Assembly (NCBI GenBank): GCA_013203475.1
Contig: JABMNV010000259.1
Location: forward strand, 1 to 37,198
Source: Acidobacteriota bacterium
Lineage (GTDB): Bacteria > Acidobacteriota > Vicinamibacteria > Vicinamibacterales > SCN-69-37
Direction: 5' to 3'
DNA: 37,198 bases
A model generated the notes under the pieces. The model saw only the letters and a list, made by a program, of their open reading frames with translations. It did no database searches and had not been told where the DNA came from. Below are positions 10,301-20,643 of the stretch, in pieces (positions within the stretch are counted from its first letter, which is position 1; the number at the start of each line of letters is the position of its first letter). A program made the position numbers and the translations under genes.

Positions 10301-11284
10301 TCAAAAGCGGATGCGGAGGTCATCGCTGCGGTCGGTCACGTGGATCGTGTCAATAAAACGAATTTGGTGCGGACTCCGCTGCATGACGATTGAGCTTGTC
10401 CGGGTACCGTGGCCGAAGAATCGTACGCCTTTCATCAAGGCGCCATCGGTGACACCGGTCGCAGCAAACGTGATGGAATCGCCCGAAGCCAGATCGCTCG
10501 CAGCATAGATGCGACGGAAGTCCTCGATCCCCATCTTCCGGCACCGCGCCTCATCCTCGGGCGTTGACACCACCAAGCGGGCATAGATCTCGCCACCCAG
10601 ACACCGCATCGCCGCCGCGGTGAGCACGCCTTCAGGCGCGCCGCCGGTTCCCATCACCGCATGGACGCCTGACCCATCGACCGCGGCCGCGATACCGGCC
10701 GACAAGTCCCCGTCACCGATCAGCCGAATTCGGGCCCCGGCCGCACGAATTTCGGAAATCAGTTTCTCGTGCCGCGTTCGGTCCAGCACCATGATGACCA
10801 AGTCCTTGACGGCGCGATCCAGAGCTTTGGCGATCGATCGCAAATTGTCCTTGACGGGTCGGTCGAGGCTCACCGCGTGTTTGGCTCGGGGGCCGACCAC
10901 CAACTTCTCCATGTAGAGGTCGGGCGCATGCAGCAACCCCCCCTTGGACGCGGCCGCGAGCACGGCGATGGCATTGGCTTCGCCCAGTGCGCACAGGTTG
11001 GTCCCTTCGAGGGGGTCGACCGCGATATCGACCTCGGGCAGGTCCGGCACACCCGTTGCGCCTAGCCCAACCTTTTCACCGATAAACAACATCGGCGCCT
11101 CATCGCGCTCCCCCTCCCCAATAACGATCGTACCGTCGATCGGCACGGTTTCCAGCGTGCTCCGCATCGCCTCGACGGCCACCCGGTCAGATCCGTGACG
11201 GTCGCCCTTCCCCATGGTGTGGGCACAAGCGATAGCAGCATTTTCAGCGACACGCAGCAGTTGCAGTGAAAGGTCGGTGGGCAT
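10301..11284 (-). CDS. glpX: Class II fructose-1,6-bisphosphatase
   Basis: '[21 protein letters not shown]', '[47 protein letters not shown]', '[27 protein letters not shown]'; start at MPTDLSLQ. Confidence 0.94.
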   Translation of the reverse strand: MPTDLSLQLLRVAENAAIACAHTMGKGDRHGSDRVAVEAMRSTLETVPIDGTIVIGEGERDEAPMLFIGEKVGLGATGVPDLPEVDIAVDPLEGTNLCALGEANAIAVLAAASKGGLLHAPDLYMEKLVVGPRAKHAVSLDRPVKDNLRSIAKALDRAVKDLVIMVLDRTRHEKLISEIRAAGARIRLIGDGDLSAGIAAAVDGSGVHAVMGTGGAPEGVLTAAAMRCLGGEIYARLVVSTPEDEARCRKMGIEDFRRIYAASDLASGDSITFAATGVTDGALMKGVRFFGHGTRTSSIVMQRSPHQIRFIDTIHVTDRSDDLRIRF

Positions 11285-11343
11285 GGGATCGGCTCCTGGT
11301 GATTCGTTCAGACGTCCGTCAGCAATACTACCCTGCTCCGGTG

Positions 11344-12141
11344 TTACCGTCGGCGCACCCGCACGGTGGCTCCCACGTCCACGCCCAGCACCTCGGCGGC
11401 GCTGGCCGCCTGGGTCACGCACTCGAGATGGTCAGTGCTGCCAAACAGCGCCCCGACTTCGCCGCTGACAATTTCAGAAAACGTAGAGACCAGATGCTGG
11501 ATTGCCTGGCCGCCGACTTCGATGGCAAGCGGTTCGCTGTTTGGCCTGAGTTTCTCGCACAACCGCCGATCGATGTTCGTAACGACATTGCCGAACCGAT
11601 CAATGCGGACGACTGCACCCTCAATCGTGCCTTCCGCGAACGTCGGCTGGACCAACTCGACCTGCACGAAGTCAGTAACGGGGCGCCCCAACGCGGGCAA
11701 CTGAATACCCCTGGCCAAAAAGGCCGCCGCAGGCGCGAAGCGATCCCGCCCTTCAAACGTTCGAGACACGGTGGGCCGTGCGTACCGTCGCTCTGTCAGT
11801 TCGACCACCTTCTTCGGGGGCGCTTCCTGAAACACCCCGGTCAGAACGCCGTTGTCCGGTGCCACAAACCGCCAGTCACCCACATCGGCCGCGATGCCGC
11901 GCCTGGCGGATCCCACGCCCGGATCCACGACGACGAGAAAAATAGTGCCGGCGGGAAAGTACTTGTACGTGGCCGCCAGTTCCCTGGCCGCGAACGGAAT
12001 GTCATGCGCCGGCAGGTCATGTGAAATATCCACGAGAACCGCGTCCGGGCAAATGCTCAAAACCACGCCTTTCATGACGCCGGCATAGTGATCCCTCGTC
12101 CCAAAGTCGCTCAGAAAGGCAATCGTCGGCTTACTGGACAT
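11344..12141 (-). CDS. SAM hydroxide adenosyltransferase (DUF62 / SAM hydrolase family)
   Basis: '[42 protein letters not shown]', '[35 protein letters not shown]', '[11 protein letters not shown]'. Confidence 0.92.
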   Translation of the reverse strand: MSSKPTIAFLSDFGTRDHYAGVMKGVVLSICPDAVLVDISHDLPAHDIPFAARELAATYKYFPAGTIFLVVVDPGVGSARRGIAADVGDWRFVAPDNGVLTGVFQEAPPKKVVELTERRYARPTVSRTFEGRDRFAPAAAFLARGIQLPALGRPVTDFVQVELVQPTFAEGTIEGAVVRIDRFGNVVTNIDRRLCEKLRPNSEPLAIEVGGQAIQHLVSTFSEIVSGEVGALFGSTDHLECVTQAASAAEVLGVDVGATVRVRRR

Positions 12142-12176
12142 AGGACCGACGATACCTCAGTTTTGACGGCGAGCGC

Positions 12177-12824
12177 TCAGTCGAGGCGTCGAAACAACGT
12201 CTCACGGGTGCTGGTCTTGAGCAGAACCGAGTCAGTCACCGTGAGTTGGTCAAACATCTTGTTGATATCGCGAGTCATGAGGACGTCCCGTGAGATCGGA
12301 CTGGCGGGCTCACGCCTCAAACAAAACCGGTCGTCTCGGTCAATGACATACCGGGTGTACTGCTTGAGCTCGATCGGCGTCGTTCCAAAAAAACCATACA
12401 CGGCCCCACCCTGGCGAAGCAGTGTCGACAGCCGTGCGGCGACCGCCGTGACGAGGGGACGATCAAGAAAATCGAAGAGGTCCCAACACAGGATGCCATC
12501 CACCGAATCCGGCCCCTGATCCAGCCGACCAAGGAGTGCCGCCTCGAGCGCGTCATGAGATCCCGACCGAGAGGCCGCCTCAATGTCGAGGAACAGGTTC
12601 TCAATGTACAGCTTGCACGCGAATCGCCCGCCGAAGAAATCGACATTGCTACCCACGGCCGGCCCCAGATCGAGCAGCACCGGTCGCTCAACGCGAGCGA
12701 CCGCCGCAAGGAATTTGGGAAACACCGTGGAAACGGTCACGATCGCTTCCCGATTCGCAGAATCAGGCAGCGTCGGTGCTGGCGTTTGGACGATCTCCGG
12801 TTCTTTGGGCCCCTTCCGAAACAC
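12177..12824 (-). CDS. Class I SAM-dependent methyltransferase-like protein
   Basis: Methyltransferase-like layout 'VLLDLGPAVGSNVDFFGGRFACKLYIENLF ... DSVDGILCWDLFDFLDRPLVTAVAARLSTLLRQGGAVYGFFG'; follows bactofilin with a 3-nt gap. Confidence 0.6.
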   Translation of the reverse strand: MFRKGPKEPEIVQTPAPTLPDSANREAIVTVSTVFPKFLAAVARVERPVLLDLGPAVGSNVDFFGGRFACKLYIENLFLDIEAASRSGSHDALEAALLGRLDQGPDSVDGILCWDLFDFLDRPLVTAVAARLSTLLRQGGAVYGFFGTTPIELKQYTRYVIDRDDRFCLRREPASPISRDVLMTRDINKMFDQLTVTDSVLLKTSTRETLFRRLD

Positions 12825-12827
12825 GGC

Positions 12828-13322
12828 CTAGCGTGCCGGGGCTTTGAACGACGATGCGGCAGGCGGCACCTCTGGCATAGCGGGCTTGTCCGCAACCTTT
12901 GGCTGTCCGGCCCGCTGCATGTCGATCGATCCACGAAAATGTGCGCCGTCAGATATCGCAACCCGTGGGGCCACCACATCTCCATCGACCGAGCCTGAGT
13001 CGCGGATCTCCACCTTTTCCGTCGCCGTGATATTGCCGAGGACCTCGCCCTCCACGATGACGGATTTGGCGAACACTTCCGCTTTGATTTTTCCGTTGGC
13101 GCCGATCGTCAGCACATTCTGCTTCAGTTCGATCTTTCCCTCGACAGTCCCGTCGATCGTCAGGTCTTCGCTGCCGTTGAGTTCGCCCTTGATGACAACG
13201 CTCTTGCCAACACTCACCATATCCCCCGCTGTTGTGCGCGCTGCGCCGCGGTCGGCGCTCACCGGTGCCGAACCGGCATCTGTCGCTGAAGTTGGCCTGA
13301 CGGCCTCATCTCGTTTCCACAT
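12828..13322 (-). CDS. Bactofilin (polymer-forming cytoskeletal protein)
   Basis: Beta-helical repeats 'GKSVVIKGELNGSEDLTIDGTVEGKIELKQNVLTIGANGKIKAEVFAKSVIVEGEVLGNITATEKVEIRDSGSVDGDVVAPRVAISDGAHFRGSIDM'; start at MWKRDE. Confidence 0.95.
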   Translation of the reverse strand: MWKRDEAVRPTSATDAGSAPVSADRGAARTTAGDMVSVGKSVVIKGELNGSEDLTIDGTVEGKIELKQNVLTIGANGKIKAEVFAKSVIVEGEVLGNITATEKVEIRDSGSVDGDVVAPRVAISDGAHFRGSIDMQRAGQPKVADKPAMPEVPPAASSFKAPAR

Positions 13323-13420
13323 GCAGTACCTCCGCCCTTCCAACCGCCACGCGAATCGGACAGTTGTGTTTTGGCGAGTATACCGCGTGGTGTCCCCCAC
13401 CAAGTCGTTCGAATGCTACG

Positions 13421-14656
13421 ATGAAACGATTCTCCGTGCGTATCTACCTTGACTTCAATGCCACCGCGCCCGCCGCACCAGGTGTGATTGATGCGGTTTG
13501 CCGCGTCCTTCGCGATATTCCAGGCAACCCGTCGTCGATTCACGCGTCTGGACAGCAGGCTCGAGCCGTCCTGGATGACGCACGCGGGGTCGTCGCCACG
13601 CTCATCGAGGCCGCGCCAAGCGATTTGGTCTTCACCGGTGGAGGCACCGAGGCCGACAATCTGGCGTTGCGCGGTGCGGCCGAAGCCCGCGAGTCGTCTG
13701 GACGCCGCCACCTCATCTGCAGTTCGATTGAACATGAGGCCATCCTCAACACCCTGACTGGCCTGGAACGACGAGGGTGGCGCGTCACGCGCCTCCCTGT
13801 CGACCGATCCGGCAGCGTGTCGCCCACCAGCCTCGCGTCGGCCATTGACGAGGAAACGGCCCTGGTCAGCGTCATGCACGCCAACAATGAGATTGGCACG
13901 CTCCAGCCCATCGCGGAACTGGCCGACATCGCACACAGCGTCGGCGCCTGGTTTCATACCGACGCCGTCCAGACCGTAGGCAAAGTGCCGGTCTCCGTCC
14001 GCACGCTTGGCGTGGACCTCCTGTCGCTCTCGGGCCACAAGTTTGGCGGCCCCAAAGGCACCGGCGCCCTGTGGGTACGACGCGGCCTGCGCCTGCACGC
14101 CCAACACACCGGCGGGCGACAGGAGCGCTCCCGCCGGGGCGGCACCGAGAATGTTGCTGGACTCGCGGGCCTGGCGGTGGCCGCTGCCTATGCAAGGGCG
14201 TCCATGGCGCAGCACGCGTCAGAGACCGCTCGTCTGCGCGATCGGCTCGAATCAGCCATCCTGGAAACGGTGCCTGGCAGTGCAGTGAACGGTGCGCGAG
14301 AGCATCGCGTGCCAAACACGACCAATATCAGTTTCGACGGTGTGGAGGCAGAGTCACTCCTGATTGCCCTCGACCTGGACGGCATCGCGGTGTCCACCGG
14401 TTCGGCGTGTTCCTCGGGCACCCTCGAACCGTCGCACGTCCTCCAGGCGATGGGGCTTCCAGCTGCCCACGTCCGCAGCTCGCTCCGATTCAGCCTTGGC
14501 CCACAAACGACCGATGCCGAGGTCGACGCCGTGGTTGACCGACTGCCGCGTCTGGTGGAGAAGCTCCGCCGTTTGACACACCGGGCGACACATCTGGTCG
14601 GAGCCGGTGCGCCCACCCGAGGTACAACCCGAGACGCAGTCCGAGGGGATACGTGA
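13421..14656 (+). CDS. Cysteine desulfurase (IscS/NifS family, class V aminotransferase)
   Basis: 'IYLDFNATAPAAPGV', 'GNPSSIHASGQQAR', 'FTGGGTEADNLALRG', 'HANNEIGTLQPI', 'LSGHKFGGPKGTGALWVRRG', 'GGTENVAGLAGLAVA', 'STGSACSSGTLEPSHVL'. Confidence 0.96.
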   Translation: MKRFSVRIYLDFNATAPAAPGVIDAVCRVLRDIPGNPSSIHASGQQARAVLDDARGVVATLIEAAPSDLVFTGGGTEADNLALRGAAEARESSGRRHLICSSIEHEAILNTLTGLERRGWRVTRLPVDRSGSVSPTSLASAIDEETALVSVMHANNEIGTLQPIAELADIAHSVGAWFHTDAVQTVGKVPVSVRTLGVDLLSLSGHKFGGPKGTGALWVRRGLRLHAQHTGGRQERSRRGGTENVAGLAGLAVAAAYARASMAQHASETARLRDRLESAILETVPGSAVNGAREHRVPNTTNISFDGVEAESLLIALDLDGIAVSTGSACSSGTLEPSHVLQAMGLPAAHVRSSLRFSLGPQTTDAEVDAVVDRLPRLVEKLRRLTHRATHLVGAGAPTRGTTRDAVRGDT

Positions 14657-15732
14657 TGCGGGTCGTAGTGGCCATGTCAGGCGGCGTCGATTCATCGGTG
14701 GCGGCCGCGTTGCTGACCGAGGCAGGACACGATGTGGTCGGCCTCTCGATGCAACTCTACGATCAGCGCGAGACTTCGGACGGTGCCCCTGCATTTGGGT
14801 CCTGCTGCAGCCTCGACGACCTGCATGATGCGCGGCGGGTCGCCCACGACCTCGGCTTCCCCCACTACATCGTCAACTTCGAACGCGAGTTCAAGTCGAC
14901 CGTCGTCGACAACTTCCTGCGCGAGTACTCAGCGGGCCGCACCCCAATTCCGTGCGTGCATTGCAACGCCGATCTGAAGTTTTCGACACTCGCAGAACGC
15001 GCGGCGGGTTTTGATGCCGCGGCAGTTGCGACCGGGCACTATGCGCGCGTGAGCTTCGACGAGGACTTGCGGCGGTACCGACTGCAGCGCGGGAAGGATG
15101 ACGACAAGGACCAGTCGTATTTCCTCTTTACGCTGACCCAGGATCAACTGGCCCACGCCATGTTTCCTGTCGGACACCTCACCAAACCAGAGGTCCGGGT
15201 GCACGCTGAGCGGCTTGGCCTCTCAGTCGCCGATAAACCCGACAGCCATGAAATCTGTTTTATCCCAGATGGAAACACGGCACGTTTTGTTGAGCGTCAC
15301 TCGCCACAGGTGCCCTCGAAGGGTGAGATTGTCAACGAAGAAGGCCGCGTCCTCGGTGAACATGGGGGTGTGCACCACTTCACGGTGGGACAACGCAAGG
15401 GCCTTGGCCTGAGTACCGGCGCCCCCCTCTATGTGCTGAAGCTCCAACCAGTGGACCAGCGGGTGGTCGTCGGCTCACGAGACTCGCTGGGCATCAGCGA
15501 CGTGTCAGCCAGCAAAGTGAACTGGATCGCCGGGAGCGCGCCCGACGGCCCGACCCGGGTCACGGCCCGCATTCGTCACCGGCATCGCGATGCGCCGGCA
15601 ACTGTCGAATCCACGGGCGACGCGACGGCCCACCTGCGTTTTGACACGCCACAGATCGCGGTCGCACCGGGACAGGCGATCGTGTTCTACGATGGCGACG
15701 AGGTGGTGGGCGGCGGCTGGATTGATTCGTGA
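14653..15732 (+). CDS. mnmA: tRNA-specific 2-thiouridylase
   Basis: PP-loop 'VVAMSGGVDSSVAAALL', 'TPIPCVHCNADLKF', 'ATGHYARV', 'DQSYFLFTLTQDQLAHAMFPVGHLTKPEVR', 'DSHEICFIPDG'; overlaps the cysteine desulfurase stop by 4 nt. Confidence 0.96.
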   Translation: MMRVVVAMSGGVDSSVAAALLTEAGHDVVGLSMQLYDQRETSDGAPAFGSCCSLDDLHDARRVAHDLGFPHYIVNFEREFKSTVVDNFLREYSAGRTPIPCVHCNADLKFSTLAERAAGFDAAAVATGHYARVSFDEDLRRYRLQRGKDDDKDQSYFLFTLTQDQLAHAMFPVGHLTKPEVRVHAERLGLSVADKPDSHEICFIPDGNTARFVERHSPQVPSKGEIVNEEGRVLGEHGGVHHFTVGQRKGLGLSTGAPLYVLKLQPVDQRVVVGSRDSLGISDVSASKVNWIAGSAPDGPTRVTARIRHRHRDAPATVESTGDATAHLRFDTPQIAVAPGQAIVFYDGDEVVGGGWIDS

Positions 15733-15740
15733 CTCGTGGC

Positions 15741-16676
15741 TTAGTGGCCCTGAGCTTCGAGGAACCGCTCGGCGTCGAGCGCGGCCATACAGCCTGAACC
15801 CGCAGCCGTAATTGCCTGACGATAGACGTGATCCTGCACGTCTCCGCAAGCAAACACACCGTCGATACTGGTCCGCGACCCGTCGTGGGTCACCAGATAA
15901 CCTGTTCCATCAGTCTCCAAAGAATCGCCAAACAGGGTCGTGTTTGGTGTGTGTCCAATCGCCACAAAAATGCCGTCAACGGCCAGCGTCTTCTCGGCAC
16001 CGGTTTTCAGGTTGCGCAAGACGATGCCGGTCACCGCCCCATGGGTCGGGTCAAGCATCTCGACGACCTCGCTATCCCATTCCACGGAGATCTTGGAATT
16101 CGCCAGTGCCTTGTCTTGCATGATCTTCGATGCGCGAAACGCGTCGCGCCGGTGCACCACGGTGACAGTCGACGCAAACCGTGTCAGGAAAATCGCTTCC
16201 TCAAGCGCGGAGTCTCCTCCGCCAACCACGGCAATGGGCTTGCCGCGAAAGAAGAAGCCATCACAGGTCGCACAGGTAGACACGCCATGCCCCATCAACG
16301 CCCGCTCTGACGGTAGCCCGAGCAGTTTGGCCGAGGCGCCGGTGGCGATAATCAGGGTCTGCGTTTCGATGCGATCGTCGCCGGCCACAATCACGAACGG
16401 TCGGGCTGACAGGTCAACGCTCGTCACATTTCCGCGCACGATTTCTGCGCCAAACCGTTCAGCCTGGCCGCGCATGGCGGCCATTAAATCCGGCCCCATG
16501 ATGCCGTCAGTGAACCCGGGGAAATTCTCAACGGCCGTCGTGAGCATCAGCTGTCCGCCGGCCTCAAGTCCTTCAATGACAAGGGGCTTGAGGTTGGCGC
16601 GCGCGCTATACAACGCTGCGGTAAGGCCGGCGGGGCCGGACCCGATGACCGTGACATCCCTGGTCCGCGTGGCCAT
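15741..16676 (-). CDS. trxB: Thioredoxin-disulfide reductase
   Basis: 'VIGSGPAGLTAALYSARANLKPLVIEG', redox 'GHGVSTCATCDGFFFRGKPIAVVGGGDSALEEAIFLT', 'GVFACGDVQDHVYRQAITAAGSGCMAALDAERFL'; start at MATRTRDV. Confidence 0.96.
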   Translation of the reverse strand: MATRTRDVTVIGSGPAGLTAALYSARANLKPLVIEGLEAGGQLMLTTAVENFPGFTDGIMGPDLMAAMRGQAERFGAEIVRGNVTSVDLSARPFVIVAGDDRIETQTLIIATGASAKLLGLPSERALMGHGVSTCATCDGFFFRGKPIAVVGGGDSALEEAIFLTRFASTVTVVHRRDAFRASKIMQDKALANSKISVEWDSEVVEMLDPTHGAVTGIVLRNLKTGAEKTLAVDGIFVAIGHTPNTTLFGDSLETDGTGYLVTHDGSRTSIDGVFACGDVQDHVYRQAITAAGSGCMAALDAERFLEAQGH

Positions 16677-17005
16677 CAGAGATATTTGTCCAGTTTCTTC
16701 TGAAACTCCGCTTGATCCGCAAGTCCGACAATCTGTTCGACGATCTCTCCACCCTTGAACAGGATCACGGTCGGAATCCCTCGCACCATGTACTTCATCG
16801 TGATGGCGGGGTTCTCGTCGACATTCAACTTGCCGACTGAGACCCGGCCTTCGTTGGCCTCCGCAAGCGCGTCTATCGTCGGTCCCAGCGCGCGGCACGG
16901 GCCACACCACTCAGCCCAGAAGTCCACCAACACGGGCGTCGTCGCCTGCAGCACGTTGGTGTCGAAGTTGCCATCCGTAAACGTTGTCACTTTGTCCGAA
17001 GCCAT
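16676..17005 (-). CDS. trxA: Thioredoxin
   Basis: 'VLVDFWAEWCGPCRALGPTIDALAEANEGRVSVGKLNVDENPAITMKYMVRGIPTVILFKGG'; TGATG overlap with trxB. Confidence 0.97.
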   Translation of the reverse strand: MASDKVTTFTDGNFDTNVLQATTPVLVDFWAEWCGPCRALGPTIDALAEANEGRVSVGKLNVDENPAITMKYMVRGIPTVILFKGGEIVEQIVGLADQAEFQKKLDKYL

Positions 17006-17047
17006 TACTCGCCCTACCCTCTCTTCACGTCAGTTCCCGGCCAAGCG

Positions 17048-18595
17048 TCACTCGGCCCACCGCTGGGCGGCCTCATGCCGCGCCCGCCGATACACTTTGA
17101 CATACTCACGGGCCGACGGTGCCCACGAGTGATCGGCCTTCATGCCCGCCCGAACCAAATCGGCCCATCGATCCGCGCGCCGATACACCCGAAGGGCCTG
17201 CCGCAGGGTTCCGACCAACGCCTCGGGCGTCGCGTCCTTGAACTTGAACCCATTGGCTCGTTTCGCCCTTGGGCCGTACTGCCGAACCGTATCGTCGAGT
17301 CCCCCAACCGCGCGCACCACCGGCACCGTGCCGTACCGAAGGCTGTACATCTGGTTCAGTCCGCACGGCTCAAACCGCGACGGCATCAAGAACAGATCGG
17401 CACCGCCTTCCACCAAATGGGCTAGTCCCTCATCAAAGCCAATCCGCACCGCCATCCGGCTGGGAAACCGACGGGCCAACGCCTGGAATCCCCGCTCATA
17501 CTCGGCGTCGCCGCTCCCCACCACCACCCAGGTCGCGTCCAACTCCATCAGCGTGTCCGCGGCCGCCAACACCACATCAAACCCTTTTTGCTCCACAAGC
17601 CTCGACACAATGCCAATCACGGGCCTGTCAATCGCGTCATCGCCGACCGGTAACCCAAATGTCTCAAGGAGCACCCGTTTCGTTACGCGCTTACCTGCCA
17701 GGTCCTCTGAACTGTAGTGCGCTGGCAACTGTGGGTCTGATGCCGGATCCCATACAGAGGTGTCGATGCCATTGAGGATACCCACATACCGGTCGCTCAA
17801 CCCCCGCAGTACTCCGTCAAAACCAAACCCAAGCTCGGCCTGCGTCGTCTCGATGGCATACGACGGGCTGACAGTCGTCACCACGTCGGCAGACGCCACA
17901 CCGCACTTGAGATAGCTCAAGTGGCCCCAGAACTCGCCCACATCCATGGTGAAGAGATCCCAGCTCAGGCCCAGCCGGTCAATCACTTCCTTTGGAAACA
18001 GACCTTGGAACGCCAGGTTATGAATCGTAAGGACCAACCCGGCCCGAGCGACCCGGGTCCAGCGAGCCGGCTGTTGTCGAATGAGCGAAGGAACCAGGCC
18101 AGCTTGCCAGTCGTGGGCATGGACAATGTCGATCCGTCCGCCGTCCAGATCCTGCTGGGCAAAGTCGAGGGCGGCATGGGCAAGACCCGCAAACCGCTCG
18201 GCGTTGTCGGCGTAGTCTGTGCCACCAATGGCATACAGCCCGTCGCGATCGAACCACTCGGGCATGTCGACACCCACCACCCGACGTGACGGGCTGAGCG
18301 ACACGATCTGCAGCGCGCCATGCCACGTGCGAGAACCAAACGTGAGCGTGAGAGGGCGTCGTTCACCCTCCGGGAAATCACTCCCCCGATGGAGCGGCAG
18401 GACGGTGGTGACCCGGTGGCCGAGCGACTCCAGTGCGGAGGGAAGTGCTGATGCGACGTCTGCCAAGCCACCTGTTTTTGACCAAGGGGCAACTTCCGAC
18501 GCCACATGCAATACGCCGAGTCGAGGCGTGCGGCCCGCCAGAGTTTTACGGGGACGACTATCGTTCAACGAGTGCGGCACCGCCCACCGGTCCAT
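17048..18595 (-). CDS. glgA: Glycogen (starch) synthase, GT5
   Basis: 'VLHVASEVAPWSKTGGLADVASALPSALESLGHRVTTVLP', 'HAHDWQAGL', 'LTIHNLAFQGLFP', 'VTTVSPSYAIETTQ', 'NGIDTSVWDPASD', 'GADLFLMPSRFEPCGLNQMYSLRYGTVPVVRAVGGLDDTV'; start estimated at MDRWAVP, up to 18667 possible. Confidence 0.94.
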   Translation of the reverse strand: MDRWAVPHSLNDSRPRKTLAGRTPRLGVLHVASEVAPWSKTGGLADVASALPSALESLGHRVTTVLPLHRGSDFPEGERRPLTLTFGSRTWHGALQIVSLSPSRRVVGVDMPEWFDRDGLYAIGGTDYADNAERFAGLAHAALDFAQQDLDGGRIDIVHAHDWQAGLVPSLIRQQPARWTRVARAGLVLTIHNLAFQGLFPKEVIDRLGLSWDLFTMDVGEFWGHLSYLKCGVASADVVTTVSPSYAIETTQAELGFGFDGVLRGLSDRYVGILNGIDTSVWDPASDPQLPAHYSSEDLAGKRVTKRVLLETFGLPVGDDAIDRPVIGIVSRLVEQKGFDVVLAAADTLMELDATWVVVGSGDAEYERGFQALARRFPSRMAVRIGFDEGLAHLVEGGADLFLMPSRFEPCGLNQMYSLRYGTVPVVRAVGGLDDTVRQYGPRAKRANGFKFKDATPEALVGTLRQALRVYRRADRWADLVRAGMKADHSWAPSAREYVKVYRRARHEAAQRWAE

Positions 18596-19604
18596 TGGTG
18601 CGGCCGACCACCCAATTGAAGAGGTGACGGGCCTCCGCGAAGCGGATCGTGCTTGACGACGCCCCAAGGACGACCACGGCCACCTGGCTGCCGTGCGGAA
18701 TCTGTATCAGGGTCGCCAAGCAGTACCCGGCCTTCCTGATAAACCCCGTCTTGCCCGCAACAACATCGACCCCAGTGCCCAGGAGCCTGTTCGTGCTCTT
18801 GATCTTGACCGTGCGGCGATTGGTGTGCACCTCGTAGGAGGTCTTGCGCATGACAGAAGCGAGTTGCTCGTTCTGACTGGCAAACGCGATCAAATGAGAC
18901 AAGTCGTAGGCCGACGAGACATTCCTGGCATCTAGGCCGGACGGGTCGGCATAGTGGCTGCTGGTCAACCCCAACTGCATCGCCATCTGGTTCATCCGGA
19001 CGAGGAACGCCTTGGTCCCACCTTCCGCGGTCCGAGCCAGCACCCGCGCTGCGCCGTTGTCAGACGCGATCAACGTCAGATGCAGGACATCCCCCAAGGC
19101 GATGGACTCACCCGAGCGCAGATAGGTCACCGACGCGTTCCGAACATCAGACGCCACAACCTTGACCTTCCGGTTCAAGTCGGGCTCATCGGCAAGGAAC
19201 GTCACCGCGGTCATCAATTTCGTCAGACTGGCAATGGGTCGCTGATCGTGAGAGTTTTCCTCCCACAAGACCTCGTTGGTCTGGGGATTGAACACAATCG
19301 CCGCCGCCGCGCGGACATCGGGGATCAGGTTACCGAGCATGTCCTTCTTGAACAGGGGCTTGTCGGAAGCCCGTTGCGTCGGACTCGACGACCGCGCTGT
19401 GGCATCAGCCGTCGCGCGAGCTCTCGCCACCTCAGTGCGCGTCGTCATGCGAATCGGCGTTGCCGCTGTGGCCAAAGATGTCTGCGCCGGCTCCTCAGCG
19501 GACATCGCGTGTGGCGTCCCACCAAATGCAGACACCAACAAGGCGATCGCCAACACGACAATTCGGCGCCGCACGGTTCGATTCAGTCGGCTCTGTACAA
19601 ACAC
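18558..19604 (-). CDS. D-alanyl-D-alanine carboxypeptidase / S11 family serine peptidase (penicillin-binding protein)
   Basis: S11 motifs 'PIASLTKLMTAV' (SxxK), 'ASDNGAARV' (SxN), 'VAGKTGFIRKAGYCL' (KTG); GTG start with GGAGG SD and signal peptide 'RRRIVVLAIALLVSAFGG'. Confidence 0.92.
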   Translation of the reverse strand: MFVQSRLNRTVRRRIVVLAIALLVSAFGGTPHAMSAEEPAQTSLATAATPIRMTTRTEVARARATADATARSSSPTQRASDKPLFKKDMLGNLIPDVRAAAAIVFNPQTNEVLWEENSHDQRPIASLTKLMTAVTFLADEPDLNRKVKVVASDVRNASVTYLRSGESIALGDVLHLTLIASDNGAARVLARTAEGGTKAFLVRMNQMAMQLGLTSSHYADPSGLDARNVSSAYDLSHLIAFASQNEQLASVMRKTSYEVHTNRRTVKIKSTNRLLGTGVDVVAGKTGFIRKAGYCLATLIQIPHGSQVAVVVLGASSSTIRFAEARHLFNWVVGRTNGPVGGAALVER

Positions 19605-19789
19605 TCTGTTCCCTCCGGCGACTCCTCGTGAGGAGCCTCCGACCTGAGCGACACACACCCACCCCTGCGCGACAAGGCCAGGATTGGGCCGGATGGTACC
19701 ATCCCAACTTCTGATTCCGCAACAGGTACCAGCCTCGTGTAGTATCGGCACACGTCCGGTCCGGCTTCAGTCACGATCACATATTCGCC

Positions 19790-20416
19790 ATGCCCGATAC
19801 CTACGCGCAGCCACCAGACCCCACCAAGCACCGCGAACGCGTTGAGGAGTTTCGTGCCTTGCGAGCCACGATTCGCGAGCGGGGCTCGTGCCGCGTCGTG
19901 CTGGCGGTAGCCGGCCTCTCGATTTGGGCACTCCTCCATCTCGCCATCCAGATATGGCTGCCAACGCCCGTGACATTCCTGGTGGCATTGCTCGTGCTGG
20001 CGGCGGCGTTCGAAGCCGTATTCGCCCTCCACGTCGGCGTGGAGCGCATTGGTCGTTACCTGGAAGCCGCCTACGAAGCCACCGACAAGAACGCCAAGAA
20101 CCAGGTGAGCGACGACCCGGGCCCCGGCTGGGAACATGCGGCGCATGCGTTCGGGGCGCTGTCGGGAGACGCTGCCGGCCGCGTCGATCCGCTGTTTGGC
20201 GTTCTGTTTGTGTCAGCGACACTCCTGAACGTCGTTCCGGTCGTCCTGATGACGTTGGGAACGGGCGGCCCAGGGGCAGGCCCCCTCTCTGAGCTCGCCC
20301 TCTATGGAGGGCTTCATCTTGCCGTGATTGTCCGCATCGCCCGGGCGCGACGGTTTGCCGGCCGTCAACGCGACCAGGAGTTGGACATCTTCACGAAGCT
20401 CACGCGGCGCGACTGA
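19790..20416 (+). CDS. Hypothetical membrane protein
   Basis: ORF with TM segments 'VVLAVAGLSIWALLHLAIQIWL', 'VTFLVALLVLAAAFEAVFAL', 'LFVSATLLNVVPVVLMTLG'; no family recognised. Confidence 0.6.
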   Translation: MPDTYAQPPDPTKHRERVEEFRALRATIRERGSCRVVLAVAGLSIWALLHLAIQIWLPTPVTFLVALLVLAAAFEAVFALHVGVERIGRYLEAAYEATDKNAKNQVSDDPGPGWEHAAHAFGALSGDAAGRVDPLFGVLFVSATLLNVVPVVLMTLGTGGPGAGPLSELALYGGLHLAVIVRIARARRFAGRQRDQELDIFTKLTRRD

Positions 20417-20446
20417 CCCTGCTCACCAATCCAATAGGTTGGCGGC

Positions 20447-20461
20447 AGGAATCCAATTCCT
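20447..20461. repeat. 15-nt perfect inverted repeat AGGAAT-CCA-ATTCCT
   Basis: Read directly; intergenic, upstream of the small ORF at 20644. Confidence 0.5.
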
Positions 20462-20643
20462 AGCTCAAATCAACACAGCCGGACCCGATGCTCGTGCTCG
20501 TACTGGAGTCGATCGGTAGATCCGCCGATTATCTCTAGGGAAACTCAAGATGTGTTGCGCGGCCGGACATGACAGACCGGCCACAAACCGGGCACGCGGT
20601 TTGCAAGGACAAATATCGAAAGGCATTTAAGGAGGTCATTGCC

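Noticed and set aside
9440-10393. 317-aa plus-strand ORF rich in Q/H/R
   Set aside because: Antisense to the MFS transporter; no domain-like sequence.
13259-14215. 318-aa minus-strand ORF
   Set aside because: Antisense to the cysteine desulfurase, which has full motif support.
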